DNA of 64,000 nt from Mycolicibacterium lutetiense (lineage in GTDB: Bacteria; Actinomycetota; Actinomycetes; Mycobacteriales; Mycobacteriaceae), in contig NZ_JAGIOP010000002.1 in NCBI RefSeq assembly GCF_017876775.1, positions 1 to 64,000 of the forward strand, in the 5' to 3' direction. Position numbers and translations under genes: made by a program. The notes under the pieces were generated by a model. The model made no database searches and was not told where the DNA came from. It saw only the letters and a list, made by a program, of their open reading frames with translations. Of the stretch, positions 41,054-50,583 are shown in pieces (position 1 is the first letter of the stretch; every line of letters starts with the position of its first letter).

Positions 41054-42715
41054 GTGCCCTGGTATCTGACAACCCCGCGGCAGATCAAGGGATACAGGCG
41101 CGAATTGAATCGTGTCGACGAAGCCCTGTCGCGTCAGGACGTGCGGGGCCTAGGTTCCCCTTTGAAGCGAATGCGCGGCTGGCTTGGGCTGGGCTTCGGA
41201 GGCGGCATCCTTATCCTGGTCGCGGCGTTCGTGGTGTCGCTGATCAGTCCGAAACCCGATGGCAGTGTCGCCGAAATTGTCACGACCCGAAGCGGTGGCA
41301 TGTTCGTCCAGTTCAATGGGCGCCTGCACCCGGTGACCAACCTGGCCTCCGCGAGGCTGATTGTGGGCAAGGCCGACGATGCGAAGGTCGTCACCGATAC
41401 GGCGCTACGTTCGATGCCGACTGGCCCACTGATGGGAATCCCCAATGCGCCGAACCTGCTTACGCCGCGTACCGATGAAGAGGCGGCCTGGACGGTGTGC
41501 GACTGGCGTGACACCGCTGTGCCATTGTCGCTGCTGCGCTCCGGTGACATCACCACCGCGGTCATCGCTGGGAAAGACATGTTGGAAGGTGGAGAGGACC
41601 TTGGCCAGACGCGGGCAGTTCTGGTTCGACCGTCCACCGATCCTTCTCAGCTGTGGTTGATCTACCGTGACACCCGCGCACAAGTGGGACGAGGCGACTT
41701 CGCCGCACAAGCCGCCCTAGGTCTGACTCCCGCTCGCATTGACTCGGCCGCAGTGGTGTCCCCGGCACTGCTGGGGGCGATTTCGGCCTCGCCAGTCTTG
41801 ACCGCACCGCAGCTGGCTGATCAGGGCCAGCCAAGCGCAGCGGTCCCCGGGTCGGCTATCGGCGACGTGTTGACTGTGTCCACCGCATCAGGGGCCCGCG
41901 CCTTCTATCTGGTGGGCCGCACCGGAATTCAGCAAGTGGGGCCCGTGCTGGCCCAGATGATGGTCAATGTCGGTGCTGCACAGCGGCTGGTCGATGATCC
42001 CGCAACAGTGCAGACCTTCGAACGCGTGTCGATCGTCGACGACGGCCGGTTCCCGTCGTCGGTGCCGACCCTCGTCTCGAATCCAGCGCTGTGCTGGAGC
42101 TGGACTAAGACTCGCGGTGAATTGGCGGCTCACACCCGGGTTTTCACCAACTCGAAGATGCCACTGACTGAAGCGGGACGTATCTCGACTGTGCGCCTGC
42201 TACCCAACGAGGGAACCGCCGAGCAGGCCACCGACGCGATCACGCGACCGGGGTATGGCTGGTATGCCCGCGTCACCGGGGACGCCGCTGATTCGGTGGC
42301 CGCCGAACAGGTGTTGTGGATCGACCCGAACGGGACGCGCTTCCCGATCGATGCGGTGATTCCAGACAGTGGCAACAAGCTCGACGTCTCCTACGACCCG
42401 ACAGTGAAGGCACTTGGACTCGAGAACGTGTTTCCGACCCCGATCCCGTGGTCGGTGGCCAAGCTTTATGCGCCTGGGGCCACGTTGTCGATCAAGAACG
42501 CACAGGTGATGCAGGGAACGATCAAGCCATTCTCTCAGGTGCCGAGTCCGGCGAGGACCGCCAACCAGGCCCCGCCCGCGCAAGCTCCTAGTCCCACTGG
42601 GGACCAGACCCCGCCGCCGGCCGCGCCGCCTGACGATTCGGCGCCGGAGGAGACCGAAGCGCCCACTGATTCTGCCTCCGCCGTACCAGCGCCCACCGCT
42701 GACGCCGCCGGCTGA
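41054..42715 (+). CDS. eccB: Type VII secretion core protein EccB
   Basis: 553 residues from GTG 41054. A basic N-terminus (LTTPRQIKGYRRELNRVDEA) precedes one membrane segment (GLGFGGGILILVAAFVVSLI, residues about 50-70). A large periplasmic domain follows, with the EccB landmarks MPTGPLMGIPNAPNLL and WSVAKLYAPGATLS near the end. A Pro/Ala-rich tail of about 55 residues is longer than in chromosomal EccB. EccB anchors the ESX membrane complex and is normally followed, as here, by EccC (37 bases later). No esx, PE/PPE, eccD, eccE or mycP gene is seen near it. Confidence 0.93.
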   Translation: MPWYLTTPRQIKGYRRELNRVDEALSRQDVRGLGSPLKRMRGWLGLGFGGGILILVAAFVVSLISPKPDGSVAEIVTTRSGGMFVQFNGRLHPVTNLASARLIVGKADDAKVVTDTALRSMPTGPLMGIPNAPNLLTPRTDEEAAWTVCDWRDTAVPLSLLRSGDITTAVIAGKDMLEGGEDLGQTRAVLVRPSTDPSQLWLIYRDTRAQVGRGDFAAQAALGLTPARIDSAAVVSPALLGAISASPVLTAPQLADQGQPSAAVPGSAIGDVLTVSTASGARAFYLVGRTGIQQVGPVLAQMMVNVGAAQRLVDDPATVQTFERVSIVDDGRFPSSVPTLVSNPALCWSWTKTRGELAAHTRVFTNSKMPLTEAGRISTVRLLPNEGTAEQATDAITRPGYGWYARVTGDAADSVAAEQVLWIDPNGTRFPIDAVIPDSGNKLDVSYDPTVKALGLENVFPTPIPWSVAKLYAPGATLSIKNAQVMQGTIKPFSQVPSPARTANQAPPAQAPSPTGDQTPPPAAPPDDSAPEETEAPTDSASAVPAPTADAAG

Positions 42716-42752
42716 TCCGACACCCTGACCTGCTTCGAAGGAAGGACCTTCC

Positions 42753-45700
42753 GTGTTGTTCAACGAGTTCCGGCCAGCACCACGGCCGCAGACACAGCTC
42801 AGTCCCACCGGGGTGGAGATCCCGGCACCGCTACCCGCGCCGGAGCCGGACCGCCGCCCAACCTGGCAACGGATGCTTCCGCTACTCATGGTCGGAGTCA
42901 TGGTCGCGATGGTGGGGGGCATGGCGCTGATGGGTGTCCGCGCGATCACCTCGGTTCTGTTCAGCGTTCCAATGATGATGATGATGCTGATCATGCATCT
43001 GAGCACCCAGCGCGGGGGTGCGTCCGGGGGCGACATCGAGCAGGAGATCGAGCGCTACGACTTGGACCTGCGGGAGCGGCGCGCCGAAATCCACGACCAG
43101 GGCCGGGCGATGCATGATCTGCGCACCACCTGCTTCCCGCACCCGTCGGATCTCCTGTCCCTGGTGGGAACTGAGGAAATGTGGCAGGCAGACCCGAATC
43201 CGGACATCGGCCGGGTGGTTCCCCCTGAGAGCGAACAGGATCCGGACGTCAAGCACCTGACGGCGAACCCGTTCCTGCGGGCCCGGGTGGGCATCGGTGT
43301 GGCTCCGCTGTTCCCGAAGCTGCCCAAGGCTGAGGAGATGGTGATCGAGATGACCGAACCGGTCACCTTGGTGCGGTACCAGCGGGCAATGAACACATTG
43401 TCGGTGGTGGCCAACCTGCCGATCGACGTGCGCTTGAGCGAGTGGCCTGCTTACGCGCTGCGCGGTGACGAGTCGGCGCGCCTGGATCTGGTGCGGGCAA
43501 TGGTGATGAGTCTGGCGTTCAACCACCGACCCAGTGATCTGAATATCGGTGTCATCACCGACGATCCGAAGGCATGGGAATGGATCAAGTGGCTGCCGCA
43601 CCTCGAGGACATCTCGAAGGTAGAGAAGGGGACCGGCCCACGCCTGCTGGCGTGGCGCAGTCTGGACGAGTTCGCGGTGCGCCACGCAGCTGTGATCGAG
43701 CGGATCCGTTCCGGCGGGGATGATCGGCCACCGCACTTGCTGGTGATTGTCGATACCCCTGAGCAGATGGTGGCATGGCCGGCCACGATGGCTGGCGGGA
43801 TGGATGGCATGACATGGCTCGTGGTGCGCTACGGCACCGATCTGGTCTCTGAGGAGCGGTCGCGCATTCTGCTCAAGAACGGCCGCGTGTCGACGCTCGA
43901 AGACTACGACGCCGCGGCAGCCGATTCCGCGTCGGCGACCCTGGCCGAGACGTTCGCGCGTGCGATGTATCAGCACCGCCCGAAAGGCTACGGTGCCGGA
44001 GGCGGAGTCCAGGATGAGCGGGCCGAACACATCCCGGACTTCTTCGAAGCCATCGCGATAGGAGACATCGAAACGCACGACCTGATCAAAGTGTGGAAGT
44101 CCAACGCGTTCACAGACGAGATCAAAGTTCCGTTCGGGTACATGCGCAAGGGTGACGAACTCACCCCCGAGCTGAGCTTCCTGAACTTCTACGAGGAGAA
44201 CCGCGACGGAAACGGCCCACACGGGGCGATCGCCGGCCGCACCGGATCGGGAAAGTCGTACTTCCTGCGGGCAATTGTGCTGGCGCTGCTCGCCTTGTAC
44301 GGGCCCGACAAGGTGGCGCTTATCCTCGCTGACTTCAAAGGCGGTTCGACATTCCTGGGGATGGACCCCGACCGGATTCCGCACGTGGTGGCCAACATCT
44401 CCGATCTGGAGCACACCGCAGAGCTGGTGGATCGTCTCGGCGCGGTGATCGATGGTGAGGTCACCCGTCGCGAGGAATTCATCACCGGCGAAAAGGGATG
44501 CAAGGACATCTTCGAATACCGCGAGCAGCAGCAGAAACATCCCAACGATCCGCTATGGCCTCCGGTGCCAGACCTGATTGTCGTCATCGACGAGTTCGGT
44601 GAATTCCTCAAGAAACGTCCGGGATACCTGGAACTGTTGACCCGAGTCGGCCGCGTTGGCCGTTCACTTGGCATGCACCTGGTCATGTGCAGTCAGTACA
44701 TTGACCAGTCCGTGCTCGGTGATCTTCTGCAGCACTTGACGTTCCGCTACTCATTGGCGGTGAACTCGCCCCAGCATTCGAACGTAATGCTCGGCACCGA
44801 CGACGCGGCCCGAATGATCAAAGGCAACCTCAAGGGCAAGATCCTGCGCAAGTTCACCACCGACCACGGCCCGGTCGAGGTCGCGGCGTTCCATCACGAG
44901 GCCGCCTACATACGCAAGACGGTGGTCGAACGCGCCCGCTCGGGCGGCGATTCGGCTGAGGCGATCGCAGAAGCGGTCCTGCCGTTCGCCCTGTTCACCG
45001 AACGCAGCTTCACTCCAACGGTCGTCGACGGCGAGGTCGTCAACGTCAAGCAAGAGGAGACCGGCGACAGGATGAGTGACGTACTGCTGGAGAAGGTTTC
45101 TCGGCTGGCGGACATGAAGGTGCTCGACCTGTGGAAGCCCTCACTGCGTGAGCCTCTGAGTCTGCCGACACTGAAACTGAGCCGTTCCTCTGTGGGGCTG
45201 AGTATCCGCATCGGCGACCTCGATGTGCCCGAGAAGCACACCCGCTTGCCATGGTTCATGGACTTCAGCGGCGCTCTGCCGCACCAGGTTATTGCCGGTG
45301 GCGGTAAGTCGGGGCGCACCACGTTGTTGCAGACGTTGGTCATCTGTGGCTGCCTGCAGTACGGGTCGCGCCGGCTGGCGTTTATGCTCGCCGACTTCGG
45401 AACCGGCAAGCTGGGTGAGGTCAAAAACAGCCCGAACGTAGCGTCGTATGCGGCCCCCGGCAGCGCTGACGGAGTGTCGCGGATCCTGGGTGAGGCCCGG
45501 CGAGTTATCGGGCTTCGCCGTGAAGCGATGGTGGACCGTGCAGTGTCCTCGGTGGACGCCTATCTTGACTCAAAAGTCGACAACCCTGTTCCCGGTGACC
45601 CATATGGTCGGGTGATGGTGCTGATCGACGGGATCGGAGGGTTCCTCGGCGAAGACCGTTCCGAACGGGCCAAGCTGCTGCGCCCGATCCTCGACCTCGG

Positions 45701-46982
45701 CGCTGCTGTCGGTGTGCACCTGGTGTTCACCGCTGATTCTTCCGGCGGCGGCACCACCGGCAACGTGGCTCACTACTCCATCGACGTTCCCGGTGGCGTG
45801 CAGTTGCCTGCGACCGATTACGCCGGCGCCAAGATGGCTCCAGAGCTGCGGATGAATCTCAAAACCCTGATCCCGCAAGATCAGCCGGGGCGGTCGGTGG
45901 ATCCGTACAGCACCAAGCAGGCGCGAACGGTGGTGCCGATCAACCGCGAAATCGAACCCGACTCGTTCGCCAGGGGCATGCCGGTGTTCGAGGTGAACGA
46001 CTATGGCGCCGAGATCCGGGGCCTGTGCGACCAGCTGGCCGAGGTGTTCGCCGCCGAGCAGGTGCCTGTTGTCCGGCCCGCAGACCCGGTGATCGACTTT
46101 GAGACGATCTGGTCGGTCTATGCGCCGCTGGTCCCACCGAACCGTCATCCGGTACAGACACACTTCCCGGTGGGCTCCCTGACGGACACCCTGGAACTCG
46201 CGCTCGTTCCGAACAGGTCGCAGGACCTGCTGGTGTACGGCGAGAAAGGCTGTGGCAAGACCAATATGCTGCGGATGCACATGGAGTCGGTGATGCGTCA
46301 GTTCGCGCCGAAGGACGCCGTGATCGTCGTCATCGACCCGCTGCGTCAGCAACTCGGCGAACGCGACCGCCTCTACGCGCGTGGTCACGTGCGGCCGGCG
46401 AAGTTCGGCGAGCCTCGCGCGGACGGTACAACCAATCGGATCCGGCCCCCTGGCTATGTCAGCTCGGCTGAGGATCTCAAAGATGTTGCCGACATGCTGG
46501 TGCGGCTGATGGGCCAACGTCGCCCCAGCGAGGACGCAACCGCCGAGGATCTGATCAACCGGACCTACTTCACCGGTCCGGAGGTGTATGTGTACATCGA
46601 CAACTTCCACGCAATCTCCGAGGGCTACATGGCCAAGACCGTGTTCGACACTGTCGAAGTCGGCGATCAGACAGTCTCCAAGCTGCTGTCGACGGGCACT
46701 GACCTCGGGGTGCACTTCATCATCTCCGACGACGGTGGGTTCAACGACCGGGTGAAGTCGGCCGCGATGCTTGCGGCACTGCGCGAGAAGATGATGGCCC
46801 CGATCCTGCAGTTGGCCGGGCAACCGTCCTCGGGTATGCCTATCCCGCAGGCGTACCACCTCAAGCCTTCTCGGTGGCGCCCTGGCCAGGGGCGGCTCAT
46901 CATCGACGCGGACGCCTACGAGATGGTGCAGACGGCGCACATCGACGTCAATGCGGTGGCGGCGAGGTTCGAACAGAAGTAG
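42753..46982 (+). CDS. eccC: Type VII secretion ATPase EccC (fused EccCa-EccCb)
   Basis: 1409 residues from GTG 42753 with GAAGGAAGGA upstream. Two membrane segments near residues 35-80 (LMVGVMVAMVGGMALMGVRA, MMMMMLIMHL), then three FtsK/SpoIIIE-like ATPase domains: D1 Walker A GRTGSGKSYFL with DEFGEF Walker B, D2 with a changed P-loop (AGGGKSGRTTLL), D3 Walker A GEKGCGKTNML. The motor drives export of WXG100-type substrates that bind D3. Single-chain EccC is usual in ESX-3, ESX-4, ESX-5 and plasmid systems. Length is normal. A bidirectional terminator follows. Confidence 0.95.
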   Translation: MLFNEFRPAPRPQTQLSPTGVEIPAPLPAPEPDRRPTWQRMLPLLMVGVMVAMVGGMALMGVRAITSVLFSVPMMMMMLIMHLSTQRGGASGGDIEQEIERYDLDLRERRAEIHDQGRAMHDLRTTCFPHPSDLLSLVGTEEMWQADPNPDIGRVVPPESEQDPDVKHLTANPFLRARVGIGVAPLFPKLPKAEEMVIEMTEPVTLVRYQRAMNTLSVVANLPIDVRLSEWPAYALRGDESARLDLVRAMVMSLAFNHRPSDLNIGVITDDPKAWEWIKWLPHLEDISKVEKGTGPRLLAWRSLDEFAVRHAAVIERIRSGGDDRPPHLLVIVDTPEQMVAWPATMAGGMDGMTWLVVRYGTDLVSEERSRILLKNGRVSTLEDYDAAAADSASATLAETFARAMYQHRPKGYGAGGGVQDERAEHIPDFFEAIAIGDIETHDLIKVWKSNAFTDEIKVPFGYMRKGDELTPELSFLNFYEENRDGNGPHGAIAGRTGSGKSYFLRAIVLALLALYGPDKVALILADFKGGSTFLGMDPDRIPHVVANISDLEHTAELVDRLGAVIDGEVTRREEFITGEKGCKDIFEYREQQQKHPNDPLWPPVPDLIVVIDEFGEFLKKRPGYLELLTRVGRVGRSLGMHLVMCSQYIDQSVLGDLLQHLTFRYSLAVNSPQHSNVMLGTDDAARMIKGNLKGKILRKFTTDHGPVEVAAFHHEAAYIRKTVVERARSGGDSAEAIAEAVLPFALFTERSFTPTVVDGEVVNVKQEETGDRMSDVLLEKVSRLADMKVLDLWKPSLREPLSLPTLKLSRSSVGLSIRIGDLDVPEKHTRLPWFMDFSGALPHQVIAGGGKSGRTTLLQTLVICGCLQYGSRRLAFMLADFGTGKLGEVKNSPNVASYAAPGSADGVSRILGEARRVIGLRREAMVDRAVSSVDAYLDSKVDNPVPGDPYGRVMVLIDGIGGFLGEDRSERAKLLRPILDLGAAVGVHLVFTADSSGGGTTGNVAHYSIDVPGGVQLPATDYAGAKMAPELRMNLKTLIPQDQPGRSVDPYSTKQARTVVPINREIEPDSFARGMPVFEVNDYGAEIRGLCDQLAEVFAAEQVPVVRPADPVIDFETIWSVYAPLVPPNRHPVQTHFPVGSLTDTLELALVPNRSQDLLVYGEKGCGKTNMLRMHMESVMRQFAPKDAVIVVIDPLRQQLGERDRLYARGHVRPAKFGEPRADGTTNRIRPPGYVSSAEDLKDVADMLVRLMGQRRPSEDATAEDLINRTYFTGPEVYVYIDNFHAISEGYMAKTVFDTVEVGDQTVSKLLSTGTDLGVHFIISDDGGFNDRVKSAAMLAALREKMMAPILQLAGQPSSGMPIPQAYHLKPSRWRPGQGRLIIDADAYEMVQTAHIDVNAVAARFEQK

Positions 46983-46984
46983 GG

Positions 46985-47034
46985 CATACGACAACGCCCC
47001 GGTTCCGGTGGTCTGGGCCGGGCGTTGTCGTATG
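46985..47034. terminator. Bidirectional terminator between eccC and the lipoprotein gene
   Basis: Perfect 15-bp arms, CATACGACAACGCCC (46985-46999) and its complement (47020-47034), between convergent genes. The loop contains a further CCGG...CCGG pairing. No U-tract, as is common in mycobacterial terminators. Confidence 0.75.
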
Positions 47035-47039
47035 AGGGA

Positions 47040-47750
47040 TCAGTGTGTGTCGCGGATCTGCAGAGTCAGCGCTCCGCCCCTGGCGGTGATGATCAGCTGT
47101 ACCAGCGCATTGCCGGCGTTTGGGTCCAGCCACAGTGTCACGGGCACGGATGCCAGGTTGTGCAGGTTGTCGCGGGGGAGTACGGCCTCCGCAGCGGCGA
47201 CGGGAAGCTCACCGTGGAGTTTCACCGTGCCGGCGACCTGTCCACCGTTGACCGGTTGTGGACCTTCGAACGACAGCGGTGAGATTGTCTCGATCATCGA
47301 CGCCAAGCCCAGCTGCGGGTCCAAAAGCAGTGTCGGGTCGAAGTTTCCGCGCGCTGGGCCGACAGTGATAGGTTCTCCGTCCGCGGAGTCGAGGAGCAGC
47401 TCGCCGTCTCGGACTTGGAAGTTCGCTTGCTGCCGTTCGCCGTTGATCATGAGGCTGGCGTTACCGTTCGCGGCAGCCGGGTCGGTGCTCACCTGCGCCG
47501 CGTAGGACGATGCAATCAGATTCTCTATTCCGGTGGTGGCCACCATGATGGTTGCCGCGGTTGTGGTGCGCAGTCTTAGAGCTGCATCGGCCACCGCTGC
47601 GGACGGGGCAGAGGGAAAGTCCGGTGCTGCGGCGGCTGTCTCGGTGGCCGGGGGCGAGCCTGTCGGCGGTGGACCCGCAGTCGAGCAGCCGCTGGCCAAT
47701 AGGACGGTGGCCAGTGCGGTGGCCACAGCAGAGACGGTGGGGGTGGGCAT
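47040..47750 (-). CDS. LppX/LprG-like lipoprotein
   Basis: 236 residues from ATG 47750. Signal peptide with lipobox LLASGC (Cys 22) and a Pro/Ala-rich linker. The body follows the LppX_LprAFG pattern: NASLMINGERQQANFQVRDG, FDPTLLLDPQLGLASMI, GGQVAGTVKLHGELP, and WLDPNAGNALVQLI near the end. Members bind lipids in a half-barrel pocket and shuttle them to the outer membrane; some act as conjugative-plasmid cell-surface factors. Ends convergent with eccC. Confidence 0.8.
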   Translation of the reverse strand: MPTPTVSAVATALATVLLASGCSTAGPPPTGSPPATETAAAAPDFPSAPSAAVADAALRLRTTTAATIMVATTGIENLIASSYAAQVSTDPAAANGNASLMINGERQQANFQVRDGELLLDSADGEPITVGPARGNFDPTLLLDPQLGLASMIETISPLSFEGPQPVNGGQVAGTVKLHGELPVAAAEAVLPRDNLHNLASVPVTLWLDPNAGNALVQLIITARGGALTLQIRDTH

Positions 47751-47804
47751 GGCCGGGGACGGTAAAGGCCTCGGCGTCGATGTCTGGCCGGTGGCGCGGC
47801 GAGT

Positions 47805-48584
47805 TCAGCAGTACCCTCGGAACCGCATCATCACCGACTTCTCGGCGGCGGTCACCGTGAGCCGGTACTTATTCTTCACCTGCACCTGTCGCTTGACGTA
47901 CGTGCACTGGAACGACGGGTTCGGCGGCAACCACTGATCGGCCGAAGCCGCGCCCTTGGACTGGTTGGCCGATCCGTCGGAGGCCATCAGATTCAGTGGG
48001 TCATTGGCGATCTGCTTACGCCGCGCCGGCGGCCACGCTTCCGCCCCCGACACCCAGGCGTTGGCCAATGCGACCAGATGATCGATCTGTACCAGTGCAG
48101 AGGTGTCCCGGCCGCGGGTGAAAGTAATCACGGTGCCTGTATACGGGTCGGCCAGCGTGCCAGAGAGCACTTTGCAGCCGTCGCGCGTCAGGGCTCCTGT
48201 CATATCCCGAGCCAGGATGTCGTCGCGGGTGTTGCATCCGTTGTGTCCGTATTCGACGTCCACGTTATCGGTCCACGCCGCACCGAAGCGGTCTCGGGCG
48301 TACCCGCGCATAGGCCCCGACTTGGCTACCGTCAGAGTGGACGGGTCGTCGCTCGGGGTGCCGGTCCCTCCGATTCCGTCCGGCAAGGTTTGAGCCGGGT
48401 TGATCCGTTCGGTTGCCCAGTTGATGGCGGTGTCGGCATAGGCGCGCACCCCGTTCGGACCGATGCGGACAATGACAGCGATCACCGCGATGACGGCGGC
48501 GATCACCAACACTGTCCGTGCGAGTTCGCCCGAATCTCCGAGCACGCCACCCTTTTTGGACTTCTTCGAGTCTCTGTCAGCCAC
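47805..48584 (-). CDS. Membrane-anchored HNH nuclease (DUF1524/GmrSD-type)
   Basis: 259 residues from GTG 48584 (ATG 48605 possible). Basic N-terminus, one membrane helix (ARTVLVIAAVIAVIAVIV), then an extracytoplasmic domain with the HNH core: QIDHLVALANAW (DH), NDPLNLMASDGSANQSKGA (N...N) and cysteines for a disulphide. Proteins of this layout are secreted or surface nucleases in actinobacteria. It sits next to the lipoprotein gene on the same strand with 54 bases between, so the two may be an envelope operon. Confidence 0.82.
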   Translation of the reverse strand: MADRDSKKSKKGGVLGDSGELARTVLVIAAVIAVIAVIVRIGPNGVRAYADTAINWATERINPAQTLPDGIGGTGTPSDDPSTLTVAKSGPMRGYARDRFGAAWTDNVDVEYGHNGCNTRDDILARDMTGALTRDGCKVLSGTLADPYTGTVITFTRGRDTSALVQIDHLVALANAWVSGAEAWPPARRKQIANDPLNLMASDGSANQSKGAASADQWLPPNPSFQCTYVKRQVQVKNKYRLTVTAAEKSVMMRFRGYC

Positions 48585-48605
48585 GATCGCAGACTGTCGC
48601 CGCAC

Positions 48606-49113
48606 TCGCGCGACTGCGGCGACTACGGCGCGACTTGCGGCGACTGTCGCCGCCGCGGTGGGCGCGTCCTGAAGGCAGGCGGTGCGTCATTCAATACCGT
48701 GTCATGTCCCGTGGTTGCCTTGCGGCCAGTCGTCTCGCACGGAGTCACAGTCAACGGTCACGGGGGCTGTTGGAAGCGCTACGGCGCGGTGGTTGTAGCG
48801 CTGCGCGTAGTTCCGTGGGAATGCACGGTTCCGTCGAAACGCAGCGCCAACAGGCAGTTCAGAACGGTGAACCGGGCCGCTTATCGGCCGACGTGTCCCC
48901 TCTCGTGGCGATCGTTGTAGCGGCGCGTGTGGAGATGTCTGTAGCAGGGCGTCAGGCGACGAAGCTGGGCCCGGTGTACCCCCACCGCGCCGTAGACGGC
49001 CGAACGCAAACGTTGGGACCAATGTTGTGCCCGCAGCCCGGCACCCACACCGCCGATGCTGCTCGTCGCGGGATTCACCGCGACGGGAGCCAAGGAATCA
49101 GAAGGTGGAACGC
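48606..49113. other. Intergenic region with CGGCGACT-type repeats
   Basis: No convincing gene in about 500 bases. At 48603-48665 short GC-rich units (CGGCGACT and its inverse) recur five or more times and could form secondary structure. Confidence 0.4.
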
Positions 49114-49893
49114 ATGCCCGTCATCATCGACAACGAATCGTTCGTCAAGGGACTGTCTGCGGCCAAAGTGATGGCCTATTCGGGAAACGACGACCCAACC
49201 CACGCCGCGGTCGTGCTGGGCTCGAGCCGGGTGGAGGCCGGTGACAGTGGAACTCAGAACAGCCTCGCCTTCATCGCCTCAGACGGTGTCAGTCCTGGGC
49301 AGGCGATCTTCGAGTGCGACGGCGATCTGAAGTTGGTGAAGTTTTCGGTCGACCAGGCGTCACAACTGTTGTCGGCGGCCAAGGGTGCGGCATCGGCGGT
49401 CAAGAAGCTCGACAAGGAAGCCGACTGCTCCGTCGAGCTCTCGGTGGTCGACAACGGCGCAACACTGCTGATGCGCACACTCACCGACGGCGACCCGGGC
49501 GAGGCCGACTCGCGCCACTACATCCCATTGCAGGACGCCGAGGACTTCCCGATCCGCTCGACGATCAGCCGACTCAATGCTCGTGGTGCCAAAGAGATTC
49601 TCGGCACGCGAGGAACGGGTGACGAACAGACACTCGCGCCGCTGGGTGCCGGCAACGTGCAATCGTTCACCGCTGATGCCATCAAGAAGATGAGCGCGAT
49701 CACTGCAGTGTTCAAAGAGCCTGTCGAGCTCTACACGCGGGAACACCCAGCTTCGATCGTGACTATCACGTGCGCAGGGGTGTTCCGCGCGGTACTGGCT
49801 GCACATGCCTATTCACCCGACCTGGACGTCGATGACCCGGAAGTCCCGGTAGCTATAGCTCTGACCGACGACGCCGAAGCTGACGCAGCGTGA
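49114..49893 (+). CDS. Hypothetical protein, possibly sliding-clamp-like
   Basis: 259 residues from ATG 49114 with AGAAGGTGG upstream. Alternating strands and acidic loops (LAFIASDGVSPGQAIFECDG, VELSVVDNGATLLMRTLTDG, EPVELYTREHPASIVTITCA) recall a clamp-type or beta-rich fold, but no motif proves it. Expressed with the small downstream gene (GTGA overlap). It leads a plus-strand block of plasmid housekeeping genes. Function not assigned. Confidence 0.6.
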   Translation: MPVIIDNESFVKGLSAAKVMAYSGNDDPTHAAVVLGSSRVEAGDSGTQNSLAFIASDGVSPGQAIFECDGDLKLVKFSVDQASQLLSAAKGAASAVKKLDKEADCSVELSVVDNGATLLMRTLTDGDPGEADSRHYIPLQDAEDFPIRSTISRLNARGAKEILGTRGTGDEQTLAPLGAGNVQSFTADAIKKMSAITAVFKEPVELYTREHPASIVTITCAGVFRAVLAAHAYSPDLDVDDPEVPVAIALTDDAEADAA

Positions 49894-50102
49894 CCGCGTG
49901 CCCTGACAAGGACTTCGACGCACTGGGCATCCCCAGCATCGAATGTCGCGAGCAGGCGATGCTGCAGGTCATGTTCGGCTACGGCCGCGGTGTGGTCACC
50001 GTGTGTCCCCGCCATGCCGAAAGGCGCGTCGCGCACGCGCAGCAGCGGGCGCGTAACGATGCCCCCGGGGCAAGTCCGGGCAGCCGAATCCTAAACGCGT
50101 AG
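49890..50102 (+). CDS. Hypothetical small protein
   Basis: 70 residues from GTG 49890, coupled to the preceding gene. Cysteines at TACPD, IECRE and TVCPRHAERR suggest metal binding. No family recognised. Confidence 0.55.
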   Translation: MTACPDKDFDALGIPSIECREQAMLQVMFGYGRGVVTVCPRHAERRVAHAQQRARNDAPGASPGSRILNA

Positions 50103-50112
50103 AGGAGTTTCC

Positions 50113-50403
50113 GTGAGTCTTTCAGAACTGCAATTCGCACTGGACCAGCTCGGTGTCGCTTGCTGGTTCAACCATCTGCCGGCACACGTGCGGCACTGGG
50201 AGGACCGGCAGGGGAAAGAGGCGATCTTGCTCCGGGCGCGGGAATTCGCAGTCGCGTGCGGTGCCACCGCAGAACAGATCACCGATTGCGAACAGTACGG
50301 ATCCCGCCTGGCGATAAAAGACAAGGCTCCACTGACGCTGGCGGGGCGATCGTGGGACCAGTTCTCCGCTGGGCTGCGGGACTCGCGCCGCGGCTGCGGC
50401 TGA
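50113..50403 (+). CDS. Hypothetical protein
   Basis: 96 residues from GTG 50113; GAGGAG upstream. Reads SELQFALDQLGVACWFNHLP and ACGATAEQITDCEQYGSRLA, helical. No family recognised. Confidence 0.55.
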   Translation: MSLSELQFALDQLGVACWFNHLPAHVRHWEDRQGKEAILLRAREFAVACGATAEQITDCEQYGSRLAIKDKAPLTLAGRSWDQFSAGLRDSRRGCG

Positions 50404-50583
50404 CCGAATCGCTGACGATGTCTGCCATGGCCGTCGACCTCGAAGCCAGATATTGCATCGGTGGCTACGCGGGCAACAGCGATGAACGGCAGCGATGTCG
50501 CGGAGAGTGCTGACGTTGCGCCGCAGTTCATCTCGATCTGTCACGTCCCCCTGAACTACCAACCCAGTGAAAGAGAAAACCAT

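Noticed and set aside
42882..44540. Long open frame opposite eccC (552 codons) and another at 45570-46994
   Set aside because: High-GC antisense shadows; composition is Arg/His-rich without family features, while the plus strand clearly encodes EccC.
49114..49893. Calling this protein a DnaN sliding clamp
   Set aside because: Only a loose beta-rich resemblance by eye; no conserved clamp motif could be named, so it is left hypothetical.
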